64,000 nucleotides of DNA from assembly GCF_003045775.1 (NCBI RefSeq), contig NZ_PXNS01000001.1, forward strand, positions 186,001 through 250,000, read 5' to 3'. The position numbers and the translations under genes were made by a program. Below, one piece after another: positions 51,110 through 60,300 of this stretch (positions are counted from its first letter, which is position 1; the number at the start of each line of letters is the position of its first letter). Source of the DNA: Halomonas litopenaei. GTDB lineage: Bacteria; Pseudomonadota; Gammaproteobacteria; Pseudomonadales; Halomonadaceae. The notes below the pieces were generated by a model. That model ran no database searches and had not been told where the DNA came from. It was given only the letters and a program-made list of their open reading frames with translations.

Positions 51110-52047
51110 CGCCGGAGCCGACACGGCTCGCCTATCTGGATGCCATGGGGCTGACCGCCTGGGTGGCCCGCTATCAGCTACCCAACGCCCGCGAGACCGA
51201 AGCCTGCGACTGGCCCGAGCCGGTACCCGAAGAGCGGCCCCAGCCCGGTGCCAAGGGCCTGCATGCGCTGCTCGATGACATGCCCGCCTCGGCCGGCGGT
51301 GGCGACACGTCCGCCGGGGCGACCGAGCAGGCCGCTGTCGCTGATTCGTCCTCTGCCGTCCAGGCTCCTGCCCCCCAGGCGCCGGCTGGTCCGCGCAAGG
51401 CCAGGGCGCTGCTCGGTGATATCGTGCCCGATGCAGACGACGGTGCAGCGACGGCCCCTACGGCCATGCCGGCAGAGGATGAGGTGGAGGAAGGCGCCGA
51501 GCCGCTGCGCTTCGGCTGTCAGGTGGCCTGTCTCGACGGTCGCTGGCTTTTGCTGGTTGCCCGTGACGAACCGCTGGGGCCCCTGCACCAGCGGCTTCTG
51601 CTCAATATCCTGACCGGCGCCGGGGTCAGGCCGTCGCAGCGACCGGTGTTCGACTCCCTTGCCTGGCCGCTGGAAGAGGGCTTGCCGGTCAGGCGGCCGT
51701 TGGACGAGGCGCGTCAGGGGCTCAAGGCCTTTGTGGCCGGTCGCGCTCGTCGTGGCTGGGCTCCGGAGCGGGTGCTGGTATTCGGCCGCCAGGAGGCGCT
51801 GATGCAAGCACTGGCCCCGTCTGACACCACCGACAACAGCGCGCAGCCTCCGCGCAGCCAGACCCTGGCGCTGCCGTTGTGGCAGGGCCCGGGGCTCGAC
51901 GAACTGCTCGCCGATGACGGCGTCGGTGCCGAGGCCAAGCGCCGGCTGTGGTCGCAGATCGGCGAGTGGCAGGCACAGTGGAGCGACGGCACTCGAGGTG
52001 ATGGTGCTGGAGGCGATGGTGCCAGAGACGACAGCGATGGCGCTTGA
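51106..52047 (+). CDS. holD: Probable cryptic DNA polymerase III psi subunit (HolD-like)
   Basis: A 313-residue protein that looks orphan at first sight. The N-terminus RLAYLDAMGLTAWVARYQLP recalls the E. coli psi start LQQLGITQWSLRRP, and the C-terminal PGLDELLADDGVGAEAKRRLW plus SQIGEW recalls psi PALTDLRANPTARAALWQQI. In E. coli holD directly precedes rimI, as here, and pseudomonads have a much longer psi in the same place. A low-complexity Ala/Pro/Glu linker with two related motifs (LHALLDDMP and ARALLGDIVP) accounts for the extra length. GTG start coupled to bolA; the end overlaps rimI by 11 bases. Confidence 0.6.
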   Translation: MTPEPTRLAYLDAMGLTAWVARYQLPNARETEACDWPEPVPEERPQPGAKGLHALLDDMPASAGGGDTSAGATEQAAVADSSSAVQAPAPQAPAGPRKARALLGDIVPDADDGAATAPTAMPAEDEVEEGAEPLRFGCQVACLDGRWLLLVARDEPLGPLHQRLLLNILTGAGVRPSQRPVFDSLAWPLEEGLPVRRPLDEARQGLKAFVAGRARRGWAPERVLVFGRQEALMQALAPSDTTDNSAQPPRSQTLALPLWQGPGLDELLADDGVGAEAKRRLWSQIGEWQAQWSDGTRGDGAGGDGARDDSDGA

Positions 52048-52600
52048 GGCGACAGCGGGCCAGCAGAGCTGTCCGCATAGCGGCGGCTACGGTCCTGTCC
52101 GTGTCCTTGGCGCCGCCGATCTTGACGCCCTCTTGCGACTGGAAGCGATGGCGTCAGCGCCGTTGTCCAGCCCTCAGGCGCTGGCCCAGGCACTGGAAGA
52201 TGACCAGCGCCTGCTGCTGGGGATCGATCGGCTGGGTCCGGCGGGTGATGTCGGCGTTGAAGGCGGCCTTGATGCGGGCATGACGGGGCAGAGGGCTATT
52301 CACGCCTACGCCTTGCTGGCACGCCAGCCCTTCGAGGCCGAGCTGGAAGCGATCCTGGTGGCCCCGCAAGCTCGCCGCCAAGGGCTTGCCGCACGGCTGC
52401 TGACAAGCCTGATTGCGGTAGCGCGCCAGTGGGGCTCGGAGCGACTGCTGCTGGAGGTGCGTGCCGACAACGGCGCGGCGATCGCCTGCTACCGAGCCGC
52501 CGGCTTCGCCGAGGATGGTGTGCGTCGCGGCTACTATCCGCCGCTGGCCGATGGCGGCGAGCGTGTCGATGCCTTGCTGATGTCGCTGGCGCTTGACTGA
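52037..52600 (+). CDS. rimI: Ribosomal protein alanine N-acetyltransferase RimI
   Basis: GNAT-fold enzyme acetylating the N-terminus of bS18. The 187-residue protein has acetyl-CoA motif A as AILVAPQARRQGLAARLLTS and the RimI tail ADNGAAIACYRAAGFAEDGVRRGYY with catalytic Tyr. A loop of about 20 residues (GPAGDVGVEGGLDAGMTGQ) is inserted before it. The start is uncertain: ATG 52037 overlaps holD by 11 bases, and an in-frame ATG at 52016 is also possible. Confidence 0.9.
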   Translation: MALEATAGQQSCPHSGGYGPVRVLGAADLDALLRLEAMASAPLSSPQALAQALEDDQRLLLGIDRLGPAGDVGVEGGLDAGMTGQRAIHAYALLARQPFEAELEAILVAPQARRQGLAARLLTSLIAVARQWGSERLLLEVRADNGAAIACYRAAGFAEDGVRRGYYPPLADGGERVDALLMSLALD

Positions 52601-52671
52601 AACAGCCTGAAGCGCTCGGCTTTCTTTAGTCTGGGCCGCCTGCGGCTGGGCTTCCATCGTACGCGCAATGC

Positions 52672-52698
52672 AAAAGGGCTCCCCATGGGAGCCCTTTT
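52672..52698. terminator. Bidirectional rho-independent terminator
   Basis: AAAAGGGCTCCC and GGGAGCCCTTTT pair around CAT, with four T on either strand, between convergent rimI and the ZapB-like gene. Confidence 0.85.
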
Positions 52699-52771
52699 CA
52701 TTCGTGTCGATCGTTCGCATCAGCCGTTCGAGTCGGCCGTTCGAGTCGACACTGCCGGCACACAAGGCAGG

Positions 52772-52993
52772 TCAGAGGCTATGGGCGGGCGCCTGTTCGG
52801 TATTGCCCGTTTCGCCTTCCACCTCATCGAGCTGGCCCAGGATGGCGGTCAGGCGACGTTCCCACTCTTCGCGATCCTGCTTCAGGCGAGCGTTTTCCTC
52901 GCGCAACTCCTCGGCTTCCAGTTTCAGCAATTCCAGGGCCTCAAGGGCGCTGGAGACCTTCTTTTCGAGTTGGTTGAAGAGTTCCGTGCTCAT
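52772..52993 (-). CDS. zapB: ZapB-like cell-division coiled-coil protein
   Basis: A 73-residue protein that is one continuous coiled coil (MSTELFNQLEKKVSSALEAL then ELLKLEAEELREENARLKQ), ending in a polar tail. The size and start match ZapB (DUF904), which stabilises the Z ring through ZapA. ATG 52993 has AGGAGA. A convergent terminator separates it from rimI. Other short coiled-coil families cannot be excluded. Confidence 0.75.
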   Translation of the reverse strand: MSTELFNQLEKKVSSALEALELLKLEAEELREENARLKQDREEWERRLTAILGQLDEVEGETGNTEQAPAHSL

Positions 52994-53157
52994 CCTCGTC
53001 TCCTGACATGACGTGGGGTGAAGGCGCGACGCGCGCCCCGATGGAACGAGCGTAACGCCGCCGCCGCCGGCGAACAAGCGTCGCCGGGCGGCGACGGGGC
53101 TGCTTTGCTGATTCGGCTCAGGAATTGCGACAGTCGCGTGCTTGGGGTACTGCCGGC

Positions 53158-53832
53158 TCAGCTCTCAGGCGCAGCGTCCTTGAGCGAGTCGGCGTCGCTT
53201 TCGCTGCGTCGATACAGACGCCCCATGCTGTCTCCGGCGCGGACCTCTCGGTGTAGCTGCCAGGTGGGGGGCACGGCGGGAGTCAGACCGCTTTCGACCT
53301 CCACGTAGATCCAGGCCTCATCCGCCAGCCAGCCGGCTTCCAGGGCCTGGCAGCAGGGCTCGGCAAGGCCCTGGCGAAAGGGCGGGTCGAGAAACACCAG
53401 GTCGAAGGGGCTGGCGGTATCGTCTTTCAGCAGCGCGGCGGCGTCGGCGCGGCGTACCTGGGCGCGATCGATCGCCAGCGTCGCCAGGTTATCGCTGATC
53501 GCCTGGGCCACCTGGGCATCGCGCTCGACGAACAGGGCCTCGCTGGCGCCGCGCGATAGCGCCTCCAGGCCCAGAGCTCCGGTGCCGGCAAACAGATCGA
53601 GCACGCGAACGCGGTACAGCTCGCCCCCGAGCCAGTTGAACAGGGTCTCGCGCACTCGGTCCGGGGTCGGGCGCAGGCCGGGCTTGTCGAGCACCGGTAG
53701 CTGGCGGCGGCGGTGTTCGCCACCGATGATGCGCAGCTTGCCAGGCGGCCGACCGCTCGAGGGACTCTTGCCCGAGCGGGGTTTTCCGGCGCCGCCGCGC
53801 GGACGGTTTCTTGAAGGACGTTGTCGACTCAT
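53158..53832 (-). CDS. rsmD: 16S rRNA (guanine-966-N2) methyltransferase RsmD
   Basis: Methylates G966 of 16S rRNA using S-adenosylmethionine. In the 224-residue protein, the basic N-terminal extension (Arg/Pro/Gly-rich, about 30 residues) leads to LRIIGGEHRRRQLPV, the SAM motif DLFAGTGALGLEALSRG (from 79) and the catalytic DPPF at 149-152. The start is between ATG 53832 and ATG 53853; neither has a clear ribosome-binding site. It faces ftsY, as in E. coli. Confidence 0.93.
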   Translation of the reverse strand: MSRQRPSRNRPRGGAGKPRSGKSPSSGRPPGKLRIIGGEHRRRQLPVLDKPGLRPTPDRVRETLFNWLGGELYRVRVLDLFAGTGALGLEALSRGASEALFVERDAQVAQAISDNLATLAIDRAQVRRADAAALLKDDTASPFDLVFLDPPFRQGLAEPCCQALEAGWLADEAWIYVEVESGLTPAVPPTWQLHREVRAGDSMGRLYRRSESDADSLKDAAPES

Positions 53833-54003
53833 GGGCGGCGATTCTACCCCCATGGCAGGGTGCCGTCATGCCTTCGCCATCGCTTCTGTGGCAGGCTGTG
53901 GGCAGCGTCGCGTCGCCGCCTCGGGGCTGCCCTGTGTCCACAGCGAGCGGGCAGGGTGGTAGGATGTGGCGGTTCGTTCACCGGCTGAGGCGTCAGGTCA
54001 TCC

Positions 54004-55605
54004 ATGTTCGGTATTTTCAAGCGCAAGAAGAAGCACACGGGCGAAGAACCCGCCAAGGACCAGGAAGTCGTCGATCAGTCGTCTGCAGATGAGGCGGAAG
54101 GTGCGGCTGACAGGGAGGCTGAGCCAGGGGCTGACAGAGAGGCTGACAGGGGAGCCGACAGGGGAGCAGAACAGCCCCGCGGCGACGAGCTGTCGCAACG
54201 CTCACCGTCGGATGCCGAGCCGCCCCAGCAGGGCCGGGAACCTGGCCCCGAGCCGACCGAGACCGCCGAGGCGGTGGTGCCGGAGCCTGTCGAGCCGGCA
54301 GCGCCGGCGCCCGCGGAGCCGTCCACCCCTGCCGAGCAGGCGCCCGTTGAACCTGAGCCCGACAAGCAAGAGCCCGACGAGCACGAGCAAAAGCCTGTCG
54401 AGCAGAAGTCCGGCGAGTCGCAAGCCGACCAGGCGCCGCCTGCCGCCCCCCAGCCGGCTGGCGAGCCCGCCGAAGATGAATCGCCGGCCTCGGCGCACAA
54501 GTTGGCCGAGGCGGAGGTGCCTGAACCTGCAAGTCCGCCCGCCGCCGACGCTGGCACCGGCCAGCGCGAGCACGCCGAGGTGATCGAGCCTAGTCGTCCC
54601 ACCGGCCCGGCCCTGCAGGAAAAGCCCAGAGCGCCGGTGCAGGGTGGCAAGGGTGGCGAGAAGAAGGGCTGGTTTGCGCGCATGCGCGAGGGCCTTGGCA
54701 AGACTCGGGCCAACCTGAGCGACGGCCTGGCCGACCTGTTCATGGGTGCCAAGCAGATCGATGACGAGCTGATCGAGGACATCGAGACCCAGCTGCTGAT
54801 GGCCGACGTCGGTATCGAGGCCACCAGCGAAATCATCGAGGCGCTGACCGATCGCGTCTCGCGCAAGGAGCTGAAGGACCCCGAGGCGCTGTATCGCGCG
54901 CTGCAGCAGGAGCTGGCCGCCATGCTCGGCGAGGTCAGCCAGCCCCTGAGCCTCGAGACCGCCGATGGTGGGCCCTTCGTCATCCTGGTGGTGGGCGTCA
55001 ACGGCGTCGGCAAGACCACCACCATCGGCAAGCTGACCCAGCGCTTCCAGCGCGAGGGCAAGAGCGTGATGCTGGCGGCGGGGGATACCTTCCGCGCGGC
55101 TGCGGTAGAGCAGCTCAAGGTGTGGGGCGAGCGCAACAGCGTGCCGGTGGTGGCTCAGCACACCGGCGCCGACAGCGCCTCGGTGATCTATGACGCCGTG
55201 GCGGCGGCCCGTGCCCGTGGCGTCGACGTCTTGATCGCCGATACCGCTGGTCGCCTGCACAACAAGAGTCACCTGATGGAAGAGCTCAAGAAGGTCCATC
55301 GGGTGATGGGCAAGCTCGACGCGCAGGCGCCTCACGAGGTGATGCTGGTGCTCGACGCCGGTACCGGCCAGAACGCCTTGTCCCAGGCGGCCACCTTCAA
55401 CGAGGCCGTTCCGGTCAGCGGGATCACCCTGACCAAGCTCGACGGTACCGCCAAGGGGGGCGTGATCTTTGCCCTGGCCAAGCAGCTGAAGACGCCGATC
55501 CGCTTTATCGGGGTGGGTGAGAGTCTGGATGACCTGCGGCCGTTCAAGGCCGAGGACTTCGTCGACGCCCTGTTCGATCGTCGCCCGAGTGACGCCGACG
55601 AATGA
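54004..55605 (+). CDS. ftsY: Signal recognition particle receptor FtsY
   Basis: Membrane-associated GTPase docking SRP-ribosome complexes at the translocon. The 533-residue protein has an N-terminal basic helix (MFGIFKRKKKH), a long acidic Pro/Glu/Ala-rich A domain (about 15-220, with short ADREADRGADR-type repeats), an N domain (LSDGLADLFMGAKQIDDELIEDIETQLL), and a G domain with P-loop GVNGVGKTT (331-339), DTAGRLHNKSHL and TKLDGTAKGG. ATG 54004. Overlaps ftsE by four bases. Confidence 0.96.
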   Translation: MFGIFKRKKKHTGEEPAKDQEVVDQSSADEAEGAADREAEPGADREADRGADRGAEQPRGDELSQRSPSDAEPPQQGREPGPEPTETAEAVVPEPVEPAAPAPAEPSTPAEQAPVEPEPDKQEPDEHEQKPVEQKSGESQADQAPPAAPQPAGEPAEDESPASAHKLAEAEVPEPASPPAADAGTGQREHAEVIEPSRPTGPALQEKPRAPVQGGKGGEKKGWFARMREGLGKTRANLSDGLADLFMGAKQIDDELIEDIETQLLMADVGIEATSEIIEALTDRVSRKELKDPEALYRALQQELAAMLGEVSQPLSLETADGGPFVILVVGVNGVGKTTTIGKLTQRFQREGKSVMLAAGDTFRAAAVEQLKVWGERNSVPVVAQHTGADSASVIYDAVAAARARGVDVLIADTAGRLHNKSHLMEELKKVHRVMGKLDAQAPHEVMLVLDAGTGQNALSQAATFNEAVPVSGITLTKLDGTAKGGVIFALAKQLKTPIRFIGVGESLDDLRPFKAEDFVDALFDRRPSDADE

Positions 55606-56270
55606 TCGCCTTCGAGCACGTCGGCAAGCGCTATGGAGGGCGCTTCGAGGCGCTCTCCAATATCGATTTTCGCGTCTCGCGGGGCGAGATGGTGTTTCTC
55701 ACCGGCCATTCCGGTGCCGGCAAGAGTTCGCTGCTGCGGCTGATCATGCGCCTGGAGCGACCCAGTCGCGGCCGGGTGATGGTCGCCGGTCACGATATCG
55801 ACAAGCTGCATCCCAGCCAGTTGCCGTTCTACCGGCGTCAGATCGGGGTGGTCTTCCAGGACCACCAGCTGCTGTTCGACCGCTCGATCTATCACAACGT
55901 GGCGTTGCCGCTGGAGATCCGCGGCCTGGCGCCGCGGGATATCGCGCGGCGGGTCCGCGCGGCACTCGACAAGGTCGGCCTGCTGCACCGCGAAAAGGCG
56001 CTTCCTATCGAACTTTCCGGCGGCGAGCAGCAGCGCGTGGGCATCGCCCGGGCGGTGGTCAACAAGCCCGCCCTGCTGCTGGCCGATGAGCCTACCGGTA
56101 ACCTCGACCCTCAGTTGTCCGCCGATATCATGGGGCTGTTCGAGGACTTTCATCGCATCGGCACCACGGTGATGATCGCCAGTCACGATCTGGCGTTGAT
56201 CGCCAGGCTGCGTCACCGCACCCTGCGCCTGAGCGAGGGGCGTTTGGTGGCCGACGAGGAGGCCGCATGA
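55602..56270 (+). CDS. ftsE: Cell division ATP-binding protein FtsE
   Basis: ABC ATPase that works with FtsX to activate septal peptidoglycan hydrolases. 222 residues: Walker [10 protein letters not shown] (35-43), signature LSGGEQQRV (138-146), Walker B LLLADEP (158-164) and D-loop TGNLDP. ATG overlaps the ftsY stop (ATGA), and its own stop overlaps the ftsX start. Confidence 0.96.
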   Translation: MIAFEHVGKRYGGRFEALSNIDFRVSRGEMVFLTGHSGAGKSSLLRLIMRLERPSRGRVMVAGHDIDKLHPSQLPFYRRQIGVVFQDHQLLFDRSIYHNVALPLEIRGLAPRDIARRVRAALDKVGLLHREKALPIELSGGEQQRVGIARAVVNKPALLLADEPTGNLDPQLSADIMGLFEDFHRIGTTVMIASHDLALIARLRHRTLRLSEGRLVADEEAA

Positions 56271-57310
56271 GCGCTCGCCATTCGCGCAAGGGCGCGGCGA
56301 CGCCCAGGGGCGCCTCAGCCGCCGCACGTACGGGCGGCCGCCAGGAGGCCTCGACGTCACCTCGCGGTGCGCGTCAGCAGACGGTGCGCGCACAGGGGCA
56401 GTGGCAAGCCTGGCTGCGTCACCATCGCGCCATGTGTGTGGACAGCCTGCGCCGGCTGGTGCGCCAGCCGGTGGGTAGCCTCTTGACCATGCTCGCCATC
56501 GCCATCGCCCTGGTGCTGCCCAGCGCCCTGTGGCTGTCGCTGGACAGCGCCAAGCTGGTGGACGCCGAGCTGGACGCCAGCGCCACCCTGACGGCCTACC
56601 TCGACAAGGGGGTGAGCGAGTCCGAGACCGGTCGCATCCTGGAAGCGCTGGAGGCTCAGTCGGAGGTCGCCGCCACCGAATTGATCACCGCCGAGCAGGG
56701 CATGGCGGAATTCCAGCAATCCCTGGGGCTCGATGATGCTCTGGCGCGGCTCGACGAGAATCCGCTGCCCGCCGCGGTGGTGATCTCGCCGACGACGCCG
56801 TCACCGGAGGCCATGGCGGCGTTGTCCGAGCGGCTGTCGGCGATGTCCGGGGTGGCCGAGGTGCGCCTCGATCTGGCCTGGATCGAGCGTCTGCGGCAAC
56901 TGGCTGAGCTGGGTCGTCGCCTGACCCTGGCGCTGGGGGTGCTGTTTGGTCTGGGCGTGCTGCTGGTGGTGGGCAACACCATCCGCCTGGCGGTGGAGAA
57001 CCGGCGCAAGGAGATCGAGGTGGTGACCCTGATCGGCGCCACCCATGCCTTTGTACGCCGACCCTTCCTGTACAGCGGTGCCTGGTATGGCCTGGGCGGC
57101 GGACTGCTGGCGTGGGGGCTTCTGACCCTGGGCAGCGACTGGCTGGCGGCGCCGGTGGCATCGCTGGCGGCCAGCTACGGCGCGCACTATCAGCTACCGA
57201 CCCTGGGCCTCGTCGGCTCTACAACATTGCTGACTTGTAGTACACTATTGGGCTGGTTGGGAGCCTGGATCGCCGTCAGCCGCCATCTGGCGGGCATCAA
57301 GCCACGCTAG
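56267..57310 (+). CDS. ftsX: Cell division permease-like protein FtsX
   Basis: Inner-membrane partner of FtsE. The 347-residue protein has an Arg/Ala-rich cytoplasmic N-terminus (about 65 residues, longer than usual), a first span (SLLTMLAIAIALVLPSALWL), an extracytoplasmic domain (about 90-200), then three more spans in the FtsX domain, with KEIEVVTLIGATHAFVRRPF between them. ATGA overlap with ftsE. Confidence 0.95.
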   Translation: MSARHSRKGAATPRGASAAARTGGRQEASTSPRGARQQTVRAQGQWQAWLRHHRAMCVDSLRRLVRQPVGSLLTMLAIAIALVLPSALWLSLDSAKLVDAELDASATLTAYLDKGVSESETGRILEALEAQSEVAATELITAEQGMAEFQQSLGLDDALARLDENPLPAAVVISPTTPSPEAMAALSERLSAMSGVAEVRLDLAWIERLRQLAELGRRLTLALGVLFGLGVLLVVGNTIRLAVENRRKEIEVVTLIGATHAFVRRPFLYSGAWYGLGGGLLAWGLLTLGSDWLAAPVASLAASYGAHYQLPTLGLVGSTTLLTCSTLLGWLGAWIAVSRHLAGIKPR

Positions 57311-57440
57311 CGGCAACAGGTAATCAGCCGTTTCTTGTACGGTTTCGTCGGATGTCTACGACCAAAGGGGAACTTCTTCCTATTTTTATCCTCCAAGGTG
57401 CATCCGAAATCTTGTTGGTCTTCGAGGAGACAACCTGCAC

Positions 57441-58307
57441 ATGAGCAACAGTCTTCTGCCGGTGGGTCATCTTTCACCGGGGCACGACCTCAACGGCTAT
57501 ATTCAGGCCGTCAATCGCATTCCGCTGCTGACGGTGGATGAAGAGCAGGACCTGGCCCATCGCCTTCAGCAGGAAGGCGATCTGGAAGCCGCCCGCCGTC
57601 TGGTCATGTCCCATCTGCGTTTTGTCGTGCACATCGCACGCAGCTATTCCGGCTATGGACTTCCCCAGGCTGACCTGATTCAGGAAGGCAACGTCGGCCT
57701 GATGAAGGCCGTCAAGCGTTTCGACCCGACCCAGGGCGTACGCCTGGTGTCTTTCGCGGTGCACTGGATCAAGGCCGAGATCCACGAGTTCGTGCTGCGC
57801 AACTGGCGTATCGTCAAGATCGCCACCACCAAGGCCCAGCGCAAGCTGTTCTTCAACCTGCGCGGCGCCAAGAAGCGCCTGGCCTGGTTGAACAGCGACG
57901 AGGTCGACGCCATCGCCAAGGACCTGGACGTCAAGCCCGAGGTGGTGCGCGAGATGGAAGGTCGTCTGGCCTCCCATGATGCCGGCTTCGATGCCTCACC
58001 GTCCGAGGACGAGGATTCGGCCTATCAGGCACCGGTTCACTATCTGGACGACGCCAGCCAGGACCCGGCGACCCAGCTTGAGGACAGCGACTGGGAGCAG
58101 GACGCCACCCGTCGCCTCCAGGGCGCGCTGGCCGAGCTCGACGAGCGCTCGCGGGATATCCTGAGCCAGCGCTGGCTCGCCGAAAACAAGGCGACCCTGC
58201 ATGAACTGGCCGACGTCTATGGCGTGTCCGCCGAGCGCATTCGTCAGCTCGAGAAGAACGCCATGAAGAAGATCCGCGAACGCCTGGGCGACAGCATGGC
58301 GGCCTGA
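57441..58307 (+). CDS. rpoH: Heat-shock sigma factor RpoH (sigma-32)
   Basis: Directs RNA polymerase to heat-shock promoters. 288 residues with region 2 ([40 protein letters not shown]), the diagnostic RpoH box QRKLFFNLR (133-141), and region 4 ([27 protein letters not shown]). It follows ftsX after 130 bases of leader that could hold temperature-responsive structure; I could not fold it. A strong terminator follows. Confidence 0.97.
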   Translation: MSNSLLPVGHLSPGHDLNGYIQAVNRIPLLTVDEEQDLAHRLQQEGDLEAARRLVMSHLRFVVHIARSYSGYGLPQADLIQEGNVGLMKAVKRFDPTQGVRLVSFAVHWIKAEIHEFVLRNWRIVKIATTKAQRKLFFNLRGAKKRLAWLNSDEVDAIAKDLDVKPEVVREMEGRLASHDAGFDASPSEDEDSAYQAPVHYLDDASQDPATQLEDSDWEQDATRRLQGALAELDERSRDILSQRWLAENKATLHELADVYGVSAERIRQLEKNAMKKIRERLGDSMAA

Positions 58308-58339
58308 CCGCCATCGATTGCGCCAGCCGCTGGCAGGAC

Positions 58340-58373
58340 GAAAACGCCCGAACCTCACGGTTCGGGCGTTTTC
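58340..58373. terminator. Strong terminator after rpoH
   Basis: The 15-bp stem GAAAACGCCCGAACC/GGTTCGGGCGTTTTC with TCAC loop has A and T runs on its flanks and so can act on both strands. Confidence 0.88.
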
Positions 58374-58433
58374 AGTTGTGGCTGAGCTTGTACCAGGGCG
58401 ACTGCCACAAGGGCTGTAGGGTGGTTGCCTGAG

Positions 58434-58481
58434 CCGCTATACCAGCCGCTATACCAGCCTCTATACCAGTCGCTACACGCC
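58434..58481. repeat. 12-bp tandem repeat, three copies plus a decayed one
   Basis: CCGCTATACCAG at 58434 and 58446, CCTCTATACCAG at 58458, and a degenerate unit at 58470. The array ends 13 bases from the stop of the SPFH gene on the minus strand. Confidence 0.85.
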
Positions 58482-58494
58482 CTGGTACCAGCGC

Positions 58495-59532
58495 CTAGCC
58501 CTGGGCGCTGGCAGCACCCGTCAGGCCGCCAGCGGCGGCTGCGCGGCGGGCAATGTCGCCCAGCGCCTCGTCACCGGCGCTGAGATCGCGAAAGGCGCCC
58601 ATGGCGCCGAGCAGGGCCGAACTCTCGTAGGGCACGAACACACGCTCTCCCTGCTTGGCCATCTCCGGCAGCATCGAAATATAGGACTGGCCGAGCAGAT
58701 AGCCGATGACCGCCCTGGTGCTCTTCTCGCCTTCGCCCATGGCACCCAGTACCAGCTCGATGGAGCGACTTTCGCCCTGGGCGCGCAGAATGGCGGATTC
58801 CTTGTCGCCCTGGGCGTTGAGGATCGCCGACTCCTTCTGGCCCTGGGCCTTGGCGATGGCCGCGGCCTTTTCGCCCTCGGCCTCGGTGACGGTGGCTCGA
58901 CGGCGACGTTCGGCGGACATCTGCAGATGCATGGCCTCCTTGACCTCCGTCGGCATCTCGATGTCCTGCACCTCGATGCGATTGATCGCCACCCCCCACT
59001 TGGAGGCGGGTTCCTCCATCTGTTCCTTGATCTTGGCGTTGACCTCGGCGCGGGACTCGAAGATCTTGTCCAGCTCCATCTGGCCGACCACCGAGCGCAG
59101 CGTCGTCTTGGCCAGTACCTCCACCGCCTGACTCATGTTCTCGATCTTGTAGACGGCGTTGGCCGGATCGATGATCTGAAAGTAGATGGCGCCGTCGATG
59201 CGAACCGTCACGTTGTCGGTGGTGACCACCGGCTGGGACGGGAAGTCCATGACCGACTCGCGCAGGTCGATGCGGGTCTCCTGACTCAGCACCGGGGTGA
59301 ATTCCTGGCCCTTGCGCAGGTAGCGCACCATCTTGATCGGTCTTGGCTTGTCGAAGAACGGAACGATGAAGTTGATGCCCTTCTGCAGCGTGCGGTGGTA
59401 GGCGCCGAGGCGCTCGATCACCATCACCTCGGACTCCTGAACGATCACCAGTCCCTTGATCACCATGATCACGGCGATGACGACCACCACCAGGGCAATC
59501 AATAGCCCCGGATTTATGGCATACGGCAACAT
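58495..59532 (-). CDS. SPFH/Band-7 (stomatin, QmcA-like) membrane protein
   Basis: A 345-residue integral protein with one N-terminal span (about 8-28) and an SPFH domain (VMVIERLGAYHRTLQKGINFIVPF, VVTTDNVTVRIDGAIYFQI). A coiled coil of Ala/Glu/Gln (EGEKAAAIAKAQGQKESAIL with AQGDKESAILRAQGE repeats) follows. Such proteins form large membrane rings and scaffold proteases. ATG 59532 has AAGGAGG. The NfeD-like gene upstream is the usual partner. Confidence 0.93.
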   Translation of the reverse strand: MLPYAINPGLLIALVVVVIAVIMVIKGLVIVQESEVMVIERLGAYHRTLQKGINFIVPFFDKPRPIKMVRYLRKGQEFTPVLSQETRIDLRESVMDFPSQPVVTTDNVTVRIDGAIYFQIIDPANAVYKIENMSQAVEVLAKTTLRSVVGQMELDKIFESRAEVNAKIKEQMEEPASKWGVAINRIEVQDIEMPTEVKEAMHLQMSAERRRRATVTEAEGEKAAAIAKAQGQKESAILNAQGDKESAILRAQGESRSIELVLGAMGEGEKSTRAVIGYLLGQSYISMLPEMAKQGERVFVPYESSALLGAMGAFRDLSAGDEALGDIARRAAAAGGLTGAASAQG

Positions 59533-59669
59533 GCAGGTACCTCCTTGGTATCGAGAGTGTCGCCCAGGGCGACCGACGGCATCCCGCCGCCGAAAGCCAG
59601 CTTAGGCAATGGGCGGGCGAGTGGCGATAGCGTCTGGCGGCCGCTGCCCGAACGTGCGCATGATCGGGA

Positions 59670-60134
59670 TCAAGAACCTTCGCCGGCGGGACGGACCACC
59701 GCCTGGGTGCCCTCGAAGCGGACCAGCGTTACCTCGTCACCCGGACGAAGGGCAGGACCACTCCCTGCTTCGTCCGCCAGGCTGGCACGGTAGAGATCAC
59801 CGTCGAGCTTGATGCAGGGTGCGTCATCGAAGTCGCGGCTGACCAGCACGAAGCGTTGACCGCGGCCTCCACCGCTGCCAGCCACGCCGAAGCCTTTTTT
59901 CGCGCCTCGGCCGCGTCGTCTGAGCTGTCGAATCGCCAGCGGCACCAGCACGGCACAGGCGAGCGCCAGGACGATCAGTTGCAGGGTGAAAGTGGCGCCC
60001 AGCCAGGCGGCCAGGGCGGTGAGGGCGAGCGCCGCCGCCAGGGCCAGCAGCACGTAGGAGCCGGTCAGCAGCTCGACCAGCAGAGCCGCGAGTCCGGCCA
60101 GCAGCCACCACAGCGCGGGAGATAGAAAATCCAT
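59670..60134 (-). CDS. NfeD-family membrane protein
   Basis: A 154-residue short NfeD protein: an N-terminal segment with about three hydrophobic helices (PALWWLLAGLAALLVELLTG onward), a basic Gly-rich hinge (RRRGRGAKKGFGVAGSGGGRG), and a C-terminal OB-like domain (CIKLDGDLYRASLA, LRPGDEVTLVRFEGTQAVV). NfeD and SPFH proteins pair functionally. ATG 60134 with AAGAGG. The SPFH gene follows after 137 bases. Confidence 0.9.
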   Translation of the reverse strand: MDFLSPALWWLLAGLAALLVELLTGSYVLLALAAALALTALAAWLGATFTLQLIVLALACAVLVPLAIRQLRRRGRGAKKGFGVAGSGGGRGQRFVLVSRDFDDAPCIKLDGDLYRASLADEAGSGPALRPGDEVTLVRFEGTQAVVRPAGEGS

Positions 60135-60300
60135 GAGGGGCCTCTTGGAAGCAGCGAAATGACGTCCTGTCCTGTCCGATTCTGCGCCGCCTGCCGTGGC
60201 CCGGCAAGCCGGCGAGGCCCGCAGACGACAGCGCCACCGCGATTGCGGTGGCGCGTGGTCCAATATCACGAGGCCTGGAAGTCTGTTGCGCAACGGGGCT
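60135..60300. other. Intergenic region between NfeD gene and 110-bp repeat array
   Basis: 166 bases without a convincing gene. It contains GGTGGCGC/GCGCCACC arms (GACAGCGCCACCGCGATTGCGGTGGCGCGTGG, near 60227-60257), a hairpin that could end transcription of the DASS gene after the repeats. Confidence 0.5.

Noticed and set aside
57311..57440. A defined RNA thermometer in the rpoH leader
   Set aside because: Known in enterobacteria, but no convincing pairing with the start region could be traced by eye here.
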